A stretch of DNA of 9,850 nt, taken from positions 1-9,850 of the forward strand of contig JAJQID010000052.1 in NCBI GenBank assembly GCA_021199405.1, read 5' to 3'. Made by a program: the position numbers and the translations under genes. This document shows positions 7,194 through 9,850 of this stretch, piece by piece (position 1 is the first letter of the stretch; the number at the start of each line of letters is the position of its first letter). The stretch comes from Lachnospiraceae bacterium (GTDB taxonomy: Bacteria; Bacillota; Clostridia; Lachnospirales; Lachnospiraceae). Under the pieces are notes generated by a model. The model did no database searches. It saw only the letters and a list, made by a program, of their open reading frames with translations, and was not told the origin of the DNA.

Positions 7194-7457
7194 TTACAAA
7201 TTTTTCCTGAAAGAAAATCCTTTCCTCTTCTCATAAGGCTCCACGTTCACCTCCAGAACCTTATATCCGTCCGCCTTAAGAGCCGATTTAATTCTGGCGA
7301 TGTCCGGCGCTCCATCCAGCAGGATTTCCGCGGTTCCGCCTGTGTGGGAGGAGGAAACCTTCACCTTTTCGCCGCAGACCTTACGGATGGCGTCATTGAC
7401 ATGAGCCTCACACATGCCGCAGCTCATACCGTCGATTTTCAATGTAATTTTATTCAT
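7194..7457 (-). CDS. HMA-domain metal-binding protein (CopZ-like)
   Basis: An 87-residue soluble protein of the heavy-metal-associated fold. The metal loop GMSCGMCEAHV (Cys 13 and Cys 16) follows the first strand ITLKIDGM, then comes a helix HVNDAIRKV and strands KVKVSSS and AEILLDG. A basic tail (EKRKGFSFRKNL) ends it. Proteins of this type carry Cu+ or other soft metals to P-type ATPases or regulators. None of those is in the window; the neighbour is the ferrous iron operon, and the two promoters share an operator-like dyad. The ATG at 7457 is chosen because the HMA fold begins there; GGAAGGA lies about 10 bases upstream. A TTG-initiated extension to 7565 lacks a ribosome site. The metal actually bound is unknown. 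Confidence 0.88.
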   Translation of the reverse strand: MNKITLKIDGMSCGMCEAHVNDAIRKVCGEKVKVSSSHTGGTAEILLDGAPDIARIKSALKADGYKVLEVNVEPYEKRKGFSFRKNL

Positions 7458-7525
7458 ACCTTTATGTCCTTCCTTTCTTCTGACTTCTGGCCCATGTACA
7501 TCCTGGCAAATTCCTGTGCAATCAT
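7454..7525 (-). CDS. Possible 23-residue leader ORF overlapping the HMA gene start
   Basis: An ATG at 7525 opens a short frame, MIAQEFARMYMGQKSEERKD followed by IKV, whose TGA overlaps the HMA start as ATGA. The peptide reads as a plausible charged amphipathic helix. No good ribosome site precedes the first ATG (only AGGA about 13 bases away), and I recognise no family. It could couple translation to the HMA gene or be chance. Confidence 0.2.
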   Translation of the reverse strand: MIAQEFARMYMGQKSEERKDIKV

Positions 7526-7579
7526 TCCAGCGCGTTTTTCCTAAAGTACAAGCAATAAGCTTCAATACATCCGTTTATG

Positions 7580-7599
7580 GTTAGTTATAATTAACTATC
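7580..7599. promoter_or_regulatory. Operator-like dyad at the HMA gene transcription start
   Basis: GTTAGT-N8-ACTATC, with the same spacing and 11 of 12 arm bases identical to the dyad at the feo promoter. Seven of ten base pairs are symmetric. It lies just downstream of the expected transcription start (near 7602), a classic repressor position. Together with 7609-7636 it explains much of the 348-base gene-free stretch 7458-7805; the rest is untranslated leader, AT-rich spacer and the htpG terminator. Confidence 0.6.
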
Positions 7600-7608
7600 T
7601 ATGAGTTC

Positions 7609-7636
7609 ATTATAGCATTATCATTTTTATTGTCAA
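7609..7636 (-). promoter_or_regulatory. Near-consensus sigma-A promoter of the HMA gene
   Basis: TTGACA (7636-7631), a 16-base spacer and TATAAT (7614-7609) on the minus strand. Both boxes are perfect; the spacer is one base short of optimum. Expected start is near 7602, giving a leader of about 145 bases before the HMA ATG. Confidence 0.85.
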
Positions 7637-7761
7637 TCAGTTTTCAATATTCACATCCCATCTAAATTCCGGTCAAACTCTGCTGAAATTCCGCGTGTAG
7701 CAATTGCAGAAAACCTGCTACCGGCAGCTTTTCTGCATACTAAGGCATTTAAATTATACGC

Positions 7762-7794
7762 AAAAAAAACAGCACCTCCGCTCAGTGAGGTGCT
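7762..7794 (-). terminator. Intrinsic terminator of htpG
   Basis: AGCACCTC (7771-7778) pairs perfectly with GAGGTGCT (7787-7794) around an 8-base loop. On the minus strand the stem is followed by G and eight Ts. It begins 12 bases after the htpG stop. A TATTTTTTA tract on the other side might make it work in both directions. Confidence 0.9.
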
Positions 7795-7805
7795 ATTTTT
7801 TAAAA

Positions 7806-9850
7806 TTACGCATCCTTCTGCTTTGTCAGCAGCATCATAATCTCATTGCTGCGGGAGATAAAGCGAGCCATCTCGTCACCCTCCAGCGGCGCATGCTGAA
7901 GCTTGGCCAGGTCATAGAGCTGCTCACATATCGTTTTGGCATTGGCGTTGTCCTCATTGTCAAGGACAAATTTCACAAGCGGGTTGGCGGCATTCAATAC
8001 CAGTGTCTCGTCCTCCTTGCCCAGATCGCCCATGCTCATGCCGTTGGCGGCATACATCTTCATCATATCCTGCATCCGGCGGCTCTCCTCCGGTACGGTG
8101 ATCAGCGCCGCCACCTTGCTGTTGCGCAGCTTTTCCAGCTTCACGGTCAGATTTTCCTTCTTGATGGTCTTTTTCATCAGCTTACTGATGATCTCCGTCT
8201 TCTCGGTCAGCTCCTTCTGCACCTTCTTGCTGGTCTTTGCCTTCAGGCTCTCAGTCAGGTCTGCATCGATTCTCTGGAAGTGAATGCCCTCGTTCTTATT
8301 TTCCAGCTGAGAGATAAAGGGCTGGTCGATATTCTGATCCAGAATCACGGCGTCCATCTTCGCGCCCTGGAAGAGGCGGATATACTGAGCCTGCTGCCGC
8401 TCGTCGGTAACGTAGTAGATGGTCTTATTCTTACTCTCCTCCTCGCTTTCTTCCTCAGAGTCCTCCTCCGCGTCCGTCACCTCCTGAGTCTCCTCAGATT
8501 CAGTCTCATCATCAGGTGTGTCAGTCACCACCTCAGCCTCCACGGAATTGCCGTTTTCGTCCGTTGCGGTTTCTCCGGCAGGCGTCTCATCTACCACCTC
8601 GGCCTCCACAGCGTTGCCGTTCTCGTCTACCGCATTCTCACTCTTCCCCGCTGCCTCTTCGTCCTCGTCCACATCGATGGGCTTGACCTCCAGACACTCC
8701 GGCAGAGTCATATAATGACCGTCCAGATTCTTGAAAAGAATGTAATCTGTCATCTTTTCGCAGAATTTATCATCCTTCAGGCAGCCATATTTGATGAAGG
8801 GGCTGATATCATCCCAGTATTTTTCATAGGATTCCTTGTCAGTCTTGCACATGCCGGCCAGCTTGTCCGCCACCTTCTTGGTGATGAAGTCGCTGATTTT
8901 TTTCACAAAGCCGTCGTTCTGCAGAGCGGACCTGGACACGTTCAACGGCAGATCCGGGCAGTCAATAACGCCCTTTAAAAGCATCAGAAATTCCGGAATA
9001 ACTTCCTTAATATTATCCGCTACAAACACCTGATTATTGTACAGCTTGATGGTGCCCTCGATGGAGTCGTACTCAGTGTTGATCTTCGGGAAATACAGAA
9101 TCCCCTTTAAATTGAAGGGATAGTCCATATTCAGATGAATCCAGAACAGGGGCTCCTTGTAATCGTGAAATACGGTGCGGTAAAACTCCAGATACTCCTC
9201 TCTGGTACAGTCATTGGCGTTTCTGGTCCAGAGGGGATTGGTATCATTTAAGAGCTCCGGACGTCTCTTGATTTTCAGCTTCTCCTCATCGCCCTCCTTC
9301 TCAGGAGCGATGGTCTCCACCACCACATCAGACTCCAGCTTCTCGGAGGGCTTGATGGTCTGAGTGGATTCGTCATCCTTCTTGGACAGGTAAATCTCAA
9401 TGGGCATGAAGGAGCAGTACTTCTTCAGAACCTCTCTGGCCTTGTACTCATTGCAATACTCCAGACAGTCCTCATTCAGGAACAGGGTGACGGTAGTACC
9501 AACTTCCGTCTTATCTCCATCCTCCATGTCAAATTCAGTGCCGCCGTCGCACTCCCAGTGGACAGCCTTCGCACCTGGTTTATATGACAGAGAATCAATA
9601 TGAACCTCGTCCGCTACCATAAACGCGGAGTAGAAGCCCAGGCCGAAATGTCCGATAATCTGGTCATCGTTGGTCTTGTCCTTGTACTTCTCCACGAAAT
9701 CCGCGGCGCCGGAAAAAGCGATCTGGTTGATGTACTCGTCCACCTCCTCGGCGGTCATGCCCAGACCGTTGTCATGAAAGGCGATGGTTTTGGCTTTGGA
9801 GTCCACGACCACGTCAATTCTGGACTTGTAATCCATGGGGAGCTCGTACT
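7806..9850 (-). CDS. htpG: Hsp90-family molecular chaperone HtpG (5' end outside window)
   Basis: An ATP-driven cytoplasmic dimeric chaperone. 680 residues are visible; an estimated 50-60 N-terminal residues, including the first ATP-site helix, lie beyond the window, since the frame is open to the edge (YELP before the Met at 9836). Numbered from that Met: ATP-site motif DNGLGM at 22-27, lid and glycine-rich motif GHFGLGFYSAF at 62-72, then the middle domain with NVSRSALQND at 299-308, and the C-terminal dimerisation region from about 570. Residues about 384-472 are an acidic insert between LPECLEV and the conserved IYYVTDE, absent from typical HtpG and containing a 22-residue tandem repeat. 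The gene ends at a strong terminator and is not joined to the HMA unit. The family call is certain; the insert is the odd part. Confidence 0.97.
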   Translation of the reverse strand, partial: YELPMDYKSRIDVVVDSKAKTIAFHDNGLGMTAEEVDEYINQIAFSGAADFVEKYKDKTNDDQIIGHFGLGFYSAFMVADEVHIDSLSYKPGAKAVHWECDGGTEFDMEDGDKTEVGTTVTLFLNEDCLEYCNEYKAREVLKKYCSFMPIEIYLSKKDDESTQTIKPSEKLESDVVVETIAPEKEGDEEKLKIKRRPELLNDTNPLWTRNANDCTREEYLEFYRTVFHDYKEPLFWIHLNMDYPFNLKGILYFPKINTEYDSIEGTIKLYNNQVFVADNIKEVIPEFLMLLKGVIDCPDLPLNVSRSALQNDGFVKKISDFITKKVADKLAGMCKTDKESYEKYWDDISPFIKYGCLKDDKFCEKMTDYILFKNLDGHYMTLPECLEVKPIDVDEDEEAAGKSENAVDENGNAVEAEVVDETPAGETATDENGNSVEAEVVTDTPDDETESEETQEVTDAEEDSEEESEEESKNKTIYYVTDERQQAQYIRLFQGAKMDAVILDQNIDQPFISQLENKNEGIHFQRIDADLTESLKAKTSKKVQKELTEKTEIISKLMKKTIKKENLTVKLEKLRNSKVAALITVPEESRRMQDMMKMYAANGMSMGDLGKEDETLVLNAANPLVKFVLDNEDNANAKTICEQLYDLAKLQHAPLEGDEMARFISRSNEIMMLLTKQKDA
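8505..8636 (-). repeat. 66-bp tandem repeat in htpG encoding an acidic linker
   Basis: Two in-frame units of 66 bases encode 22-residue repeats (residues 401-422 and 423-444 from the Met at 9836), with 15 of 22 residues identical. Shared cores are DENGN and VEAEVV, each unit ending in TP..E. An even more acidic segment rich in Glu and Ser follows up to residue 469. The repeat suggests recent duplication within a disordered linker. Confidence 0.8.

Noticed and set aside
7458..7565. An in-frame N-terminal extension of the HMA protein by 36 residues
   Set aside because: It would start at TTG with no ribosome site, and its residues do not belong to the HMA fold; the ATG at 7457 fits the domain boundary.
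7704..8978. A 424-codon open frame on the plus strand, opposite htpG
   Set aside because: It is the mirror of a clearly conserved chaperone gene, is rich in Leu and His as antisense frames of such genes are, runs through the htpG terminator, and resembles no known family.

Overview
The window looks like chromosome from a gut-type Clostridia, most likely Lachnospiraceae. Moderate GC, strong AGGAGG-type ribosome binding sites, consensus sigma-A promoters, the feoA-feoA-feoB-'FeoB-associated Cys-rich protein' order and the style of the ABC exporter pair and HtpG all point that way; the assignment is by family resemblance, not by a marker gene. Every gene I accept lies on the minus strand, so transcription runs from high to low coordinates. 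No tRNA, rRNA, CRISPR array, transposase or phage gene was seen.

Right end (9850 to 7762): the last 680 codons of an Hsp90-family chaperone (htpG), whose N-terminus lies beyond the window. It carries an acidic insert of about 90 residues with a 22-residue tandem repeat, and ends at a strong intrinsic terminator.

Middle (7640 to 3605): a metal-handling cluster. A small CxxC heavy-metal-associated (HMA) protein has its own near-consensus promoter. It is followed by a second promoter (TTGACA-N17-TATAAT) driving two small FeoA-type proteins, the ferrous iron permease FeoB and a 50-residue Cys-rich membrane protein that overlaps feoB by one base. A perfect 13-bp terminator hairpin closes the operon. 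The two promoters share a 20-bp dyad, GTTAGT-N8-ACTA(A/T)C, overlapping the -35 box in one case and lying at the transcription start in the other. This looks like the operator of one metal-responsive repressor, plausibly of the DtxR type, controlling both units. FeoB has an unusual external acidic loop of about 110 residues with no basic residue.

Left end (3562 to 1): a 153-bp element with perfect 22-bp inverted termini and nested hairpins lies between the feo terminator and the next promoter. That promoter drives two half-transporters of a heterodimeric ABC exporter. The first half has a degenerate ATP site (Asp for the catalytic Glu, Gln for the switch His). The second is translationally coupled to it and runs off the window edge. 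A Fur-box-like sequence sits in the spacer of this promoter, a tentative hint that the exporter may also answer to iron.
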